Assembly: GCF_900100875.1 (NCBI RefSeq)
Contig: NZ_FNKQ01000003.1
Location: 558,001 to 622,000, forward strand
DNA: 64,000 nt
Reading direction: 5' to 3'
Origin: Halopelagius longus
GTDB lineage: Archaea > Halobacteriota > Halobacteria > Halobacteriales > Haloferacaceae
The first letter of the stretch is position 1, and every line of letters begins with the position of its first letter. The notes under the pieces were generated by a model. The model saw nothing but the letters and a program-made list of their open reading frames with translations. It was not told where the DNA came from and ran no database searches. Both the position numbers and the translations under genes were made by a program. Of the stretch, positions 34,213 through 42,830 are shown piece by piece.

Positions 34213-35613
34213 TTACTTCTCTCTCGCGTCCGCCTCGCGTCTCCCGTCGTCGTCGCCGTAGCGAGCGATTCGAGCGGTTCCGACCGCGAGGATGGCGACG
34301 ACCGGAACGACGAGTACCGCGCCGGCGACGAACGGCGACCAGTACGCGAGGACGTACAGCGCCGCCATCGACGGCGGGCCGACGGTTCGCCCGAGACTCC
34401 CCGCGCCTTGTGTGACGCCGAAGGCGTTGCCCTGCCTGTCGGCGGGAACCGACCGCGAGACGAGCGTCGAGAGGGCGACGTTCAGCAGGCTGTTTCCGAG
34501 CGAGAGGCCGGCCAAGACCAGCAGTAAGGCGAGAACCGGGGCGGTGAGCCACGCCGGACCACCGACGCCGGGGACGACCGATCCGAGGGCGTGCGAGAAC
34601 GGAAGCGCCGCCAGCGCGACGGCGAGAATCGCCGCGCCGGCGACGGCGACGGTTCGTTCGCCGTACCGACGGGAGAGGCGGCCCACGACGACGCCCTGAT
34701 TCAGGATGCTGAGGACGCCGACGTAGGACAAAAGAAGCGCGGTCTGCGTCTCGTCGTATCCGTACAGGTCCGCGGCGTAGGGGATGAACATGACCTGGAC
34801 GCCCGAGAACGCGACGGAGACGAGGAAGAAGGAGACGACGAACGCGCGAAGCGAGGGGTCAGAGAGCGCGTCTGTGAACTGCCCGACGAGCGTCGTCCGG
34901 TTGGCCGCGGAGCGAATCCGGTCGGGTTCGGGGAGGAACGCCGCGGCGGACGCGAATGCGACCAAACTGAAGAACGCGGCGGCGAAGCTCGGCAGCGAGA
35001 AGCGCGTCGCCGGGACGAACCCGGGGAGAACGGCCCGCGCCGTCGCCACGACTTCCTCGCTGGCGAAGACGCCGCCTATCGCCGGACCGAAGACGAACCC
35101 GAGACCGAACGCCGCGCCGACGAGTCCGAGGGCCGCGGCGCGGCGGTCGGCGGGCGTCACGTCCGCGATGTACGCCTGCGCGGTGGCGATGTTGCCGCCC
35201 ATCGCGCCCGCGAGCATCCGCGAGGCGAACAGGGTCGCGAGCGCCGGGACGGTGCCGAAGAGCAGTCCCACCTGCGTCCCCAACCCGAACACCGTCCACG
35301 CGACGGTGTTGCCCGCGAGCGACAGCATCAACACCGGACGGCGGCCGCGGGAGTCCGAGACGCGCCCGAGAAGCGGCGCGGAGAGGAACTGCATCATCGA
35401 GTAGGAGGCCGCGAGCAGGCCGATGAACACGTCGCTAGTGGCGAAACTCCGGACGTAGAACGGCAGGATGGGGATGACGACGCCGAATCCGAGCAAATCG
35501 ACGAAGACGATGCCGACGACGATGGCGAGGGCGCGTTTCGGAGCGGCTACCGACTCCGCGGGCGGAGCGTCGGGCGACCCCGGACCGGCGGACGCGCCCT
35601 CGGGTGTGCTCAC
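34213..35613 (-). CDS. major facilitator superfamily transporter
   Basis: A 466-residue 12-helix MFS protein. The loop 2-3 motif is 'LGRVSDSRGRRPVL' (MFS motif A) and the TM5 region is 'DRRAAALGLVGAAFGLGFVFGPAIGG' (antiporter-type motif C, GP dipeptide). It resembles TetA/multidrug drug:H+ antiporters; the exporter direction is an inference and the substrate unknown. N-terminus 'MSTPEGASAGPGSPDAPPAES' is a soluble tail from a GTG start (35613). Convergent with pcn. Confidence 0.88.
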   Translation of the reverse strand: MSTPEGASAGPGSPDAPPAESVAAPKRALAIVVGIVFVDLLGFGVVIPILPFYVRSFATSDVFIGLLAASYSMMQFLSAPLLGRVSDSRGRRPVLMLSLAGNTVAWTVFGLGTQVGLLFGTVPALATLFASRMLAGAMGGNIATAQAYIADVTPADRRAAALGLVGAAFGLGFVFGPAIGGVFASEEVVATARAVLPGFVPATRFSLPSFAAAFFSLVAFASAAAFLPEPDRIRSAANRTTLVGQFTDALSDPSLRAFVVSFFLVSVAFSGVQVMFIPYAADLYGYDETQTALLLSYVGVLSILNQGVVVGRLSRRYGERTVAVAGAAILAVALAALPFSHALGSVVPGVGGPAWLTAPVLALLLVLAGLSLGNSLLNVALSTLVSRSVPADRQGNAFGVTQGAGSLGRTVGPPSMAALYVLAYWSPFVAGAVLVVPVVAILAVGTARIARYGDDDGRREADAREK

Positions 35614-35741
35614 ACGCCGGCGACACGGACGGCGGAGCCGTAACCCTTCCGACGAGTCAGCGGAGAATCAGGTAGGCGAACGGGTTCGACCGACGGGCGG
35701 CCGACTCCGACGGGCGGCCGACGCCGTCGAGACGCCGCGGA

Positions 35742-36329
35742 CTACCGGTGACGGTCGATGACCCGCTTTGCGGATTCTGCCTTCTCCTTCCAGCCGTACC
35801 CCGCCTCGTAGACGTGGCGCTTCTTGTCCACCAACTGCTCGGGCGTCGCCTCCTCGAACCCGCCGCGGCTCCACGAACCGCTCTCTCGGAGCCAATCGGC
35901 GACGTTCTCGCGGGTCTCGGACCACGAGAGGCCGACCATCTCGTACCACGCGATCATGGCGAAGACGGCGTTGTCGTGACAGCCGGGGTAGCTCCCGTGG
36001 CGGTAGAGCGTCTTCATCGGTTCCCGCGACGGGACCGACACCTCCTCGCGGAACTCCTCGGCCGTCAGGAGGCGGAGGACGCCGTTCGAGTCGTCGACGC
36101 GCCCGTCGCGCTTCAGTCGCTCCATCGCCGCGCGGTGGAGCGCGTCCCACTCGCCGTGGACGAGGCTAGAGAGGTCGTCCTCGTCCGTCGTTCCCGCCGA
36201 GAGGTGGGCGACCACGTCGGTGTACGCCTTCTCGACGTCCGGCCACGGCGTCCCCTCGAACTGGCAGTCGGCGTCGTGGAGGCTGTTCGTGGCCCGGCAG
36301 TCGGGACACGGGTAGTCGAACTGCGGCAC
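35742..36329 (-). CDS. conserved haloarchaeal protein with N-terminal zinc knuckle (DUF7474-like)
   Basis: A 195-residue protein. The N-terminus 'YPCPDCRATNSLHDADCQFEG' supplies Cys/Cys/His/Cys ligands for one zinc. The rest is a helical domain with 'LKRDGRVDDSNGVLRLLTAEEFREEV' (winged-helix-like) and 'HGSYPGCHDNAVFAMIAWYEMVGLSW'. I associate this layout with the DUF7474 group; function unknown. Start is GTG 36329. It is divergent from priL with 141 bp between them. Confidence 0.75.
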   Translation of the reverse strand: MPQFDYPCPDCRATNSLHDADCQFEGTPWPDVEKAYTDVVAHLSAGTTDEDDLSSLVHGEWDALHRAAMERLKRDGRVDDSNGVLRLLTAEEFREEVSVPSREPMKTLYRHGSYPGCHDNAVFAMIAWYEMVGLSWSETRENVADWLRESGSWSRGGFEEATPEQLVDKKRHVYEAGYGWKEKAESAKRVIDRHR

Positions 36330-36470
36330 GGGACGACGGACGACGGTGGTCGTCTTAGGTGATGTGATGTTCTCCGCTCCGAGAGAAAATGTGACACTCT
36401 AACACGGCGGGCGTGACGCACGCCGCGACAATCGCCGTGTTTATTCGGAGTCACTCGCAAACCAGAGCCG

Positions 36471-37595
36471 ATGCCGATGGACCCGCTCCACGCGCGCTAC
36501 CCGTTCTTCGGCGGCGCACGTGACGCCGTACGGGAGGCGGACATCTCTCCCGCGGAACTCATCGCCGAAGACGCGCCCGCCGTAGAGCGCGGGCTGGAAC
36601 GGGTCGAACGCGCCCTCATGGAGGGCACCGTCGAAGCCGAGGAGCCGAGCCGGTGGGACGAACGCGAGGAACTGCTCTCGTACCCCATCGCCCGCATCCT
36701 CGTCTCCCTCGTCGATACCCCGGCGGCGGTGGCGAAGTACGCCGCCGCGGAGGCCGCCACCGCCCGAGCGCGGTTTCTCAGAGACTTCGAAGCCGACGAC
36801 GACGACCTACAGAGCACGCGGACGCGTCGCGCGTCCCTCGACGGCGTCCTCTCGGAGTTCGGACTCTCCGACGACGTGCGCCCCGAACGCGACGACGACG
36901 CGCCGCGGGGGCGCGACCCGACGCACTACTGGGTCGCCCTCGGGTCGTACCTGACGCTTCAGGACGCCGACTGGGGCGAACGGTGGCGACTCGTCAACCG
37001 CGAGGTGGCCGACGGCGAGGTTCGCGTGACGAGAGACGAACTGCACCGGACGCTGGAGGAGGCGGTCCGACGGCGCGTCGCGGAGGGACTCCCGTTCGAG
37101 GTGCGCGGCAGTCCCGCGGGCGAGGAGATAGCCGACGCCCTCGAAGAGGAGGTGTCGAAGCTCCGCGACCTGTTGAACGACCACGACGCCGCCGGGAGCG
37201 CCGCCGTCGAAACCGTCGTCCCCGCCCTGTTCCCGCCGTGCATGAAGACGCTCGTCCGGCGCGTCCGGGAGGGCGAAGCCGTCGCGCCGCACTCCGAGTT
37301 CTCGCTCGTCTCCTTCCTCGTCGCACTCGGGATGGACGAGACGGAGGTGACGACGCTTCTGAACGCCGACGACGAGGACGCAGAGCGGTTGGAGACGCGC
37401 GTGGCGTACCTCGCGGACGCCGACGGGTCGCAGTTCGCGCCGCCGACCTGCGCGACGCTGAAGGCGTACGGCGACTGCACGGACCCCGACGAGCGCTGCG
37501 AGACCATCTCGCATCCGCTCTCCTACTACGAGAGCGCGGTGCGAGATGCGGGTGACGTCCGCGACTGGCGCGAGACGGTCGCAGAAAGCGAGTAG
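36471..37595 (+). CDS. priL: DNA primase large subunit PriL
   Basis: A 374-residue PriL, the regulatory subunit that with PriS makes replication primers. The N-terminal helical domain starts 'MDPLHARYPFFGGARDAVRE'. The C-terminal [4Fe-4S] domain has four cysteines: PPCMKT, PPTCATLKAYGDC and DERC. ATG 36471 or the second methionine at 36477 may be used. The stop codon abuts the stop of the convergent small membrane-protein gene. priS is not in this window. Confidence 0.94.
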   Translation: MPMDPLHARYPFFGGARDAVREADISPAELIAEDAPAVERGLERVERALMEGTVEAEEPSRWDEREELLSYPIARILVSLVDTPAAVAKYAAAEAATARARFLRDFEADDDDLQSTRTRRASLDGVLSEFGLSDDVRPERDDDAPRGRDPTHYWVALGSYLTLQDADWGERWRLVNREVADGEVRVTRDELHRTLEEAVRRRVAEGLPFEVRGSPAGEEIADALEEEVSKLRDLLNDHDAAGSAAVETVVPALFPPCMKTLVRRVREGEAVAPHSEFSLVSFLVALGMDETEVTTLLNADDEDAERLETRVAYLADADGSQFAPPTCATLKAYGDCTDPDERCETISHPLSYYESAVRDAGDVRDWRETVAESE

Positions 37596-37790
37596 TTACC
37601 CGTCCAGCCAGAGACCGAGAGCGCCCATCGCCACGATGAAAAGCGAGATGGCGCCGACGAGGGCGAGTCCGCCGGTGCCCGTCGCTCCGTCACCGAACGT
37701 GACGCCGAGACCGATGATAAGCGCGATGAAGAACCCGACCGCCACGACGGAGGCGACTATCTTGCGACGCATCTCCGCTTCGATTTCCAT
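37596..37790 (-). CDS. small two-helix membrane protein (DUF7472-like)
   Basis: A 64-residue protein (MEIEAEMRRKIVASVVAVGF) with two transmembrane helices, 'IVASVVAVGFFIALIIGLGVTF' and 'GGLALVGAISLFIVAMGALGLW'. Such proteins are widespread haloarchaeal hypotheticals. Its stop codon directly abuts the priL stop (convergent). ATG 37790 is chosen; an upstream extension has no start. Confidence 0.75.
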   Translation of the reverse strand: MEIEAEMRRKIVASVVAVGFFIALIIGLGVTFGDGATGTGGLALVGAISLFIVAMGALGLWLDG

Positions 37791-37929
37791 GCTCCGGCTT
37801 ACCCCCGGCCGTTCTAAAAGGCCTTCGATGGACGTTTCGGACCGTTCGTCCACCTGAAACCAAGGTTTAGGTTCGTGCGGCACGTACGTATATTCGACGA
37901 GGGAACGGCCCTCAGACCCCCCTAAACCG

Positions 37930-38685
37930 ATGACGCACACACGAAATACACCCGCGTCTAACACGCAGTCTCGTCCCCGCCGCCGGGCGGTCAGACAGAA
38001 GACGACGCTTCCGGCGTCGGGCTTCGTCGGTCGCGCCCGCCGCGCCCGCGAAGACCCGATGGCGGTCCGCCCCCTCCGCGACGGCCGATACGTCGTCGAG
38101 ACGGAGGGCGGGACCTACGTGGTAGACTCGGACGCCGACACCTGCACCTGCCCCGACAGCGCCATCCGCGACGCACGCTGTAAGCACCTTCGACGGGTCC
38201 ACATCGAGATAGCCGACGGTCTCGTCCCGGCGCCCGACCAACGCACGGCGGTCTGCGCCGTCTGCGGCAACCGGACGTACGTGCCGCGGTTCGACTCCGG
38301 CCCCGTCCTCTGTGACCGCCACGACCACGCCTCGGGCGACTTAGTGCGCGACCGGGAGACCAAGAACCTGCTCGTCGTCCTCCGGGCGACGGGCGACAGG
38401 GCCGACGAGGCCCGAACCGACTCGGACCGAACCGTCGCGGACTACGACACGAACGACGACTACGGGTCGCACGAACCCGTCTTCGAGGCCGTCTACGTCG
38501 AGTCGGTCCCCCTCGAGGAGGACATCGCGGAACTCAGAGCGAAGAAGCGGTACCTCTTCCCCGCATCGCGCCTCGTCCCGGTCGAACCGGGCTTCGCGAC
38601 GGAGGAAGTGCGCCGAACGCTCGCCGGGTCGCACCTCGGCGGCGAGTCGCAGACGACGCAGGCGACGCTGAGACTGCGGACGTAA
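37930..38685 (+). CDS. SWIM zinc-finger protein
   Basis: A 251-residue protein. The SWIM motif CTCPDSAIRDARCKHLRRVH (CxCx(n)CxH, about residues 74-93) follows two short strands 'RYVVETEGGTYVVDSD'. A second Cys/His group 'CAVCGNRTYVPRF...LCDRHDH' may bind another zinc. The N-terminal 45 residues are basic and disordered. SWIM domains bind DNA or proteins in recombination and ATPase partners. The gene is convergent, 4 bp from the end of hjc. Confidence 0.85.
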   Translation: MTHTRNTPASNTQSRPRRRAVRQKTTLPASGFVGRARRAREDPMAVRPLRDGRYVVETEGGTYVVDSDADTCTCPDSAIRDARCKHLRRVHIEIADGLVPAPDQRTAVCAVCGNRTYVPRFDSGPVLCDRHDHASGDLVRDRETKNLLVVLRATGDRADEARTDSDRTVADYDTNDDYGSHEPVFEAVYVESVPLEEDIAELRAKKRYLFPASRLVPVEPGFATEEVRRTLAGSHLGGESQTTQATLRLRT

Positions 38686-38689
38686 GTCC

Positions 38690-39139
38690 CTAGTCGTCCG
38701 AATCGTCCCCGTCTTCGGGAACGTCCGTCAACCGACTCTGCGACGGCCCGCCGACGAACGAGTCGAACGGTTCGCCTTCGGCGAGTGCGGTTTCCTTTTT
38801 CACCCGGTAGTTGCCGCCGTCGGTGACGTACAGGTCGCCGGGGTGGAAGAAGTACCACTCCTCCCGGTCGAACCTGACGGCGATGCGCGACTTCGCCCCG
38901 AAGTTCTGCGCGAAGTAGATGAGCGCTTCGACTTCCTCGCCCGTGAGGTAGATGGGGTTCCCGGAACTGGATTTCGCCTCGATGGCGTAGAAGACGTCGC
39001 CGTTCCCCGCGAGCACGTCCGGCAGTTCGCGTTCGGTCGCGCTTCCGGAGGCGGGCGCTCGCATCACCGCGAATCCGGCCTCGTCGAGTTTGTTGACGAG
39101 TTCCCGTTCGCGGCGGTCCCCTTTGCGGTTCGAAGACAT
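38690..39139 (-). CDS. hjc: Holliday junction resolvase Hjc
   Basis: A 149-residue archaeal resolvase that cleaves four-way junctions symmetrically. The nuclease motif is complete: Glu in '[11 protein letters not shown]', Asp in '[10 protein letters not shown]' and the E-x-K in 'AIEAKSSSG', the endonuclease-fold PD-(D/E)xK site. The acidic C-terminal tail ([11 protein letters not shown]) is a halophile extension. It likely works with PCNA. Confidence 0.95.
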   Translation of the reverse strand: MSSNRKGDRRERELVNKLDEAGFAVMRAPASGSATERELPDVLAGNGDVFYAIEAKSSSGNPIYLTGEEVEALIYFAQNFGAKSRIAVRFDREEWYFFHPGDLYVTDGGNYRVKKETALAEGEPFDSFVGGPSQSRLTDVPEDGDDSDD

Positions 39140-39275
39140 TGGCGTTTCTCGGAGGTTCGCGCCCTTAAACTGGGCGAAACGTACGGGCGTCCTCGCGAAC
39201 GATAATCTAACCTAACCTGTTTGTTCTCCGGCAAGAGAGATTTTCCGCGGCGCATCCGACGAACAGAGTGTCAGA

Positions 39276-40154
39276 ATGAGCGACCCGAGAGAGGAGAGGG
39301 CCGAGGAGTTAGCGGAGGAGGCCGACGCCACCGAGGCGGTGAAGGAGGCGCAGGCCGAGGCGAAGAACCGGGGCGAGCAGACGCCCGAGCGGGCCATCCT
39401 CGAAGAGCAGATTACCAACGCGATGAACGAACTCCGTCGGCCGGCGAGCGGACTGTTCCTCTCGGCGTTCTCCGCCGGCCTCGACATCGGGTTCGGTCCC
39501 CTCCTCATGGCCGCCGTGTTCACGCTCGTGTCGGAGGCGTGGAGCGACCCCCTCACGAGCATCGTACTCGCGAACCTCTACAGCGTCGGGTTCATCTTCG
39601 TCGTCCTCGGTCGCTCGGAACTGTTCACCGAACACACGACGCTCGCCGTGCTGCCGGTGCTCGACGGCCGAGCGTCGATATCGGACCTCGGCCACCTCTG
39701 GGGCGTCGTCTACGTCGGAAACGTCGTCGGCGGCGTCATCTTCGCCAGCATCGCCGTCACCGTCGGCCCGGAGTTCGGCATCGCCGACACCGCGGCGTTC
39801 GTCGAACTCGCGCGGGGACTCACTCAGCACTCGCTGTGGGGGCTGATGACCGCCGCCGTCCTCGCGGGGTGGCTCATGGGACTCCTCTCGTGGCTGGTCG
39901 CCGCGGCGCAGGAGACGATTTCGCGCACGTTCTTCGTCTGGCTCATCGCCACCACCATCGGACTCGCGCACCTCCCCCACTGCATCGCCGGCAACGTCGA
40001 AGTGCTGATGGGTCTCCTCGCCGGGTCGGAAGTCGGATTCTTCGCGTACGGCCGGTTCCTCGCGGTATCGACGGTCGGAAACGCAGTCGGCGGGTCGGTG
40101 TTCGTCGCACTCCTGAAGTACGGACACGTCGTCCGGGGCGGGCCGGGCGTGTGA
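39276..40154 (+). CDS. formate/nitrite transporter (FNT) family channel
   Basis: A 292-residue FNT protein. An acidic soluble N-terminus of about 55 residues precedes six helices. FNT signature segments are 'NLYSVGFIFVVLGRSELFTEHTT' and 'FVWLIATTIGLAHLPHCIAGNVEVLMGL', the latter containing the conserved His-Cys/Asn pore region. It probably forms a pentameric channel for a small monovalent anion (formate, nitrite, acetate). It is single, with no formate-dehydrogenase genes nearby, so the substrate is unknown. Confidence 0.88.
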   Translation: MSDPREERAEELAEEADATEAVKEAQAEAKNRGEQTPERAILEEQITNAMNELRRPASGLFLSAFSAGLDIGFGPLLMAAVFTLVSEAWSDPLTSIVLANLYSVGFIFVVLGRSELFTEHTTLAVLPVLDGRASISDLGHLWGVVYVGNVVGGVIFASIAVTVGPEFGIADTAAFVELARGLTQHSLWGLMTAAVLAGWLMGLLSWLVAAAQETISRTFFVWLIATTIGLAHLPHCIAGNVEVLMGLLAGSEVGFFAYGRFLAVSTVGNAVGGSVFVALLKYGHVVRGGPGV

Positions 40155-40184
40155 AGCGACTTCCCCCTCGGAAGCGACCGGCCG

Positions 40185-40883
40185 TCACTCGACCAGTTCG
40201 TGGAGGCTCTCGACGACGTAGGTGGGTTCGCCCGCGTCGAGGCCCTCGGGCGTCGAGAACGCGGCGTTCTCTCGCCCCTCCCGGCGGACGAACGCCGAGT
40301 CCGCGCCCGCGCGGGTCGCCGCCGCCACGTCCACGGGTTCGTCGCCGACGTACAGCGTTCGCTCGGGGGCGACGCCCACGTCGTCGCAGGCGGCACAGAG
40401 GTAGTGCGGGTCGGGCTTGGTCCGACTGAGTTCCTCCGGCGTGAAGGAGGGCGCGCGTACGGACTCGACGCCGAGGCGCGTCCGGAGGTCGAACCGGTCG
40501 ACGACTTCCTCCACGACGCGGCGGAGGTTGTTGCTCACCAACGCGCTCGGTGCAGAGAGCTCGGAGAGTGCGTTCACGTCGTCGTACACCGAGCGGAGGC
40601 CGCGTTCGAGTTCGCGCTTCTGTGCGCGGTACGCCTCCCGCGCCGCCTGCGTGCAGAAGTCGCTTCGGTCCACGCCCGCGGCGCGACAGAGGTCGGTGAT
40701 GCGTTCGACGTCGCCGGTGACGAGTGCGCGGACGCCGTCCCGGGAGGGCGATTCGAGGCCGAACCGAGAGAAGGTTCGTGCGGCCGCCTCTCGAAGGGCG
40801 TCCCGACTCGGGACTTCCACGAGGACGCCGTCGACGTCGAAGACGTAGGCGTCGTACGAGGGGACGGTCGCCGAGTGGGTCAT
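40185..40883 (-). CDS. HAD-superfamily hydrolase
   Basis: A 232-residue HAD phosphatase of the phosphoglycolate phosphatase-like subgroup. Motif I is YVFDVDGVLVE (nucleophile Asp and Asp+2), motif II 'SALVSNN', motif III Lys in 'SRTKPDPHY', motif IV 'LYVGDEPVDV'. A helical cap domain lies at about residues 20-90. Substrate unknown. Divergently oriented to the FNT gene's end and 110 bp from ahcY. Confidence 0.9.
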   Translation of the reverse strand: MTHSATVPSYDAYVFDVDGVLVEVPSRDALREAAARTFSRFGLESPSRDGVRALVTGDVERITDLCRAAGVDRSDFCTQAAREAYRAQKRELERGLRSVYDDVNALSELSAPSALVSNNLRRVVEEVVDRFDLRTRLGVESVRAPSFTPEELSRTKPDPHYLCAACDDVGVAPERTLYVGDEPVDVAAATRAGADSAFVRREGRENAAFSTPEGLDAGEPTYVVESLHELVE

Positions 40884-40994
40884 AGAGTGCCGTCGTCCCG
40901 AAGCACGTATGAATCTATCCGATTGCGGCGAGCGTCGCAGGCGACGAAAAGAACGTTCAGTGAGCGAAACCGGAGCGACGGGTCGCTCGGAGCC

Positions 40995-42284
40995 TTACGT
41001 CCCGTGACTCCAACTGTTCATGTACTCTTCCTGCGTTTCGGTGAGCGTGTCGATGTCGACGCCCTCGGCGTCGAGTTTTATCTCGGCGACTTCCACGTCG
41101 AGTTCGTCCGGCACGTCGTGGACGCCGGCGTCGTACTCGTCGCCGTTCTCGACGAGTTCGCGGACGCAGACGGCTTGGACGCCGAAGGACTGGTCCATCA
41201 CCTCGACCGGGTGGCCGAGGGCGATGGGAGAGGCGAGGTTGACGAGGCGGCCCTCCGCGAGGACGTTGATGCGGCGGCCGTCCTCCATCTCGTAGGCGTC
41301 GACGCCGTCTCTGGCCTCGTACTCGTCCACCGCGAGGTCCGAGAGGGCGTCTAAGTCGATCTCGATGTCGAAGTGCCCGGCGTTCGCGAGGACGGCCCCG
41401 TCCTGCATCTTCTCGAAGTCCTCGCGGGTGATGACGTCGCGGTTGCCCGTCGTCGTGAGGAACACGTCGCCCACCTCCGCCGCCTCGTTCATCGGCATCA
41501 CGTCGTACCCCTCCATGTGCGCTTCGAGGGCGCGGCGGGGTTCGACTTCCGTGACGATGACGTTGGCGTTCTGCCCGGCGGCCTTCTTGGCGACGCCCTT
41601 GCCGCAGTAGCCGTAGCCCGCGACGACGACGTTCTTCGACGCCCACGAGAGGTTCGTCGTCATGGCGATGTTGGCGAGGGAGGACTCGCCGGTGCCGTGG
41701 ACGTTGTCGAACAGGCGCTTCATCGGCGTGTCGTTGACGGCGAAGACGGGGTAGTTCAGTTCGCCGTCCTCGTCCATCGCGCGGAGTCGGTGGACGCCCG
41801 TCGTCGTCTCCTCCGCGCCGCCGAGGATGGTGTCGATGAGTTCGGGGTACTCCTCGTGGACGAGGTAGACGAGGTCCATCCCGTCGTCGACGGTGACGGT
41901 CGGTTCGTGCGAGACGACGGCGTGCATCGCCTCGTAGTACTCGTCTTCGTCCACGCCGCGCTTGGCGTAGGAGGTGATGCTGTCGTTGGCGTCGAGGGCG
42001 GCGCTCACGTCGTCGTGCGTCGAGAGCGGGTTACAGCCGGTGATGGCCACTTCCGCGCCGCCGAGAGCCAGCAGTTCGACGAGGTTCGCCGTCTTCGCCT
42101 CGACGTGCATCGCCATGCCGATAACCTGCCCGTCGAACGGTTTCGACTCGGCGAACTGTTCGCGGAGTTCCTGCAGGATGGGCATGTGCTGAAGCGCCCA
42201 GTCCATCTTCCGTCGGCCCTCCTCGCGGGCTTCCTCGACGTCGTCGAGGTGGCCGCTTATCGGAGCGTAGGTGGAGTCACTCAT
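40995..42284 (-). CDS. ahcY: adenosylhomocysteinase
   Basis: A 429-residue NAD-dependent S-adenosylhomocysteine hydrolase that splits SAH (or S-inosylhomocysteine) to homocysteine plus nucleoside. 'ITGCNPLSTHDDVSAAL' is in the substrate domain and the NAD-binding motif is 'VVVAGYGYCGKGVAKKA' (GxGxxGxG). The C-terminal 'MNSWSHGT' corresponds to the tail that reaches the neighbouring NAD site. An MTA/SAH deaminase lies 1.4 kb away (43706). ATG 42284. Confidence 0.95.
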   Translation of the reverse strand: MSDSTYAPISGHLDDVEEAREEGRRKMDWALQHMPILQELREQFAESKPFDGQVIGMAMHVEAKTANLVELLALGGAEVAITGCNPLSTHDDVSAALDANDSITSYAKRGVDEDEYYEAMHAVVSHEPTVTVDDGMDLVYLVHEEYPELIDTILGGAEETTTGVHRLRAMDEDGELNYPVFAVNDTPMKRLFDNVHGTGESSLANIAMTTNLSWASKNVVVAGYGYCGKGVAKKAAGQNANVIVTEVEPRRALEAHMEGYDVMPMNEAAEVGDVFLTTTGNRDVITREDFEKMQDGAVLANAGHFDIEIDLDALSDLAVDEYEARDGVDAYEMEDGRRINVLAEGRLVNLASPIALGHPVEVMDQSFGVQAVCVRELVENGDEYDAGVHDVPDELDVEVAEIKLDAEGVDIDTLTETQEEYMNSWSHGT

Positions 42285-42414
42285 GCGCCTCGATTCGGGC
42301 AGGGCCGGGAAAATCCTACCGAAGGCGGAGACGAGAACGGTGTGAGTCGGTGTCACGCGGCGGAAGACGCCGGGGGAGACGGCACCGACCGCGACGTTCC
42401 TCCGTACGGATAGA

Positions 42415-42525
42415 TTCAAATCCCACCTTCGCGCAGGTACACGGAAGCGATGCTGGTCACCCGCGCCGAAACGGATATCGACGTTGACGAACGGAGTTCG
42501 TCAGGCCACCAGACGTAGTCTGGTG
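42415..42525 (+). promoter_or_regulatory. TATA-like element plus leader frame with two hairpins before the winged-helix gene
   Basis: ATTCAAAT (42413-42421) is a TATA-like stretch 29-35 nt before an ATG at 42450. From that ATG a 22-codon frame (MLVTRAETDIDVDERSSSGH) runs to a TAG at 42516-42518. The TAG is in the same frame as the downstream winged-helix gene. Two stem-loops lie in the leader: GACGAAC-GGA-GTTCGTC (42486-42502) and CACCAGAC-GTA-GTCTGGTG (42507-42525), the second straddling the TAG. It looks like either an attenuator-type leader or a gene interrupted by a nonsense codon. Confidence 0.6.
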
Positions 42526-42554
42526 ACGTCTCCGACGCCGACCTCCTCACGCTC

Positions 42555-42812
42555 ATGGGGTCGGAGGCCGCGAACGCGATACTCCGCACCGTCGCGGAAC
42601 CGATGACGGTCAAGGAGATTCACCAGTTCGCGGAGGTGCCCCTCTCGACGGCGTACCGCGAGGTGAACCGCCTCGCGGAGGCGAACCTCCTCGAAGAACG
42701 ACTTCAACTCGACCCGATAGAGGGGCGACACGTCAACCGGTACGTCCGCACGTTCGACACGATAGAGATACGAATGACCGACGAGGGCATCGTCGTCCAA
42801 CTGCTCTCCTAA
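42555..42812 (+). CDS. winged-helix transcriptional regulator (possibly 5'-interrupted)
   Basis: An 85-residue protein from the first ATG after the in-frame TAG: MGSEAANAILRTVAEPMTVK. A full winged helix ('EIHQFAEVPLSTAYREVNRLAEANLLEERL') and a beta-tail ('NRYVRTFDTIEIRMTDEGIVV') follow. Homologues as I remember them begin about 30 codons earlier with an acidic N-terminus and 'DLLxLMGSE'. That sequence is present here upstream (SDADLLTLMGSE) but separated from its own ATG (42450) by TAG. Whether translation restarts at 42555 or the stop is read through cannot be told. Confidence 0.75.
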   Translation: MGSEAANAILRTVAEPMTVKEIHQFAEVPLSTAYREVNRLAEANLLEERLQLDPIEGRHVNRYVRTFDTIEIRMTDEGIVVQLLS

Positions 42813-42830
42813 ATCCGCGTCCGCCGCGCC

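Noticed and set aside
42486-42525. IS200/IS605-type transposon end (paired hairpins)
   Set aside because: Two adjacent hairpins can mark such ends, but no tnpA/tnpB gene, second end or target tetranucleotide was found nearby.
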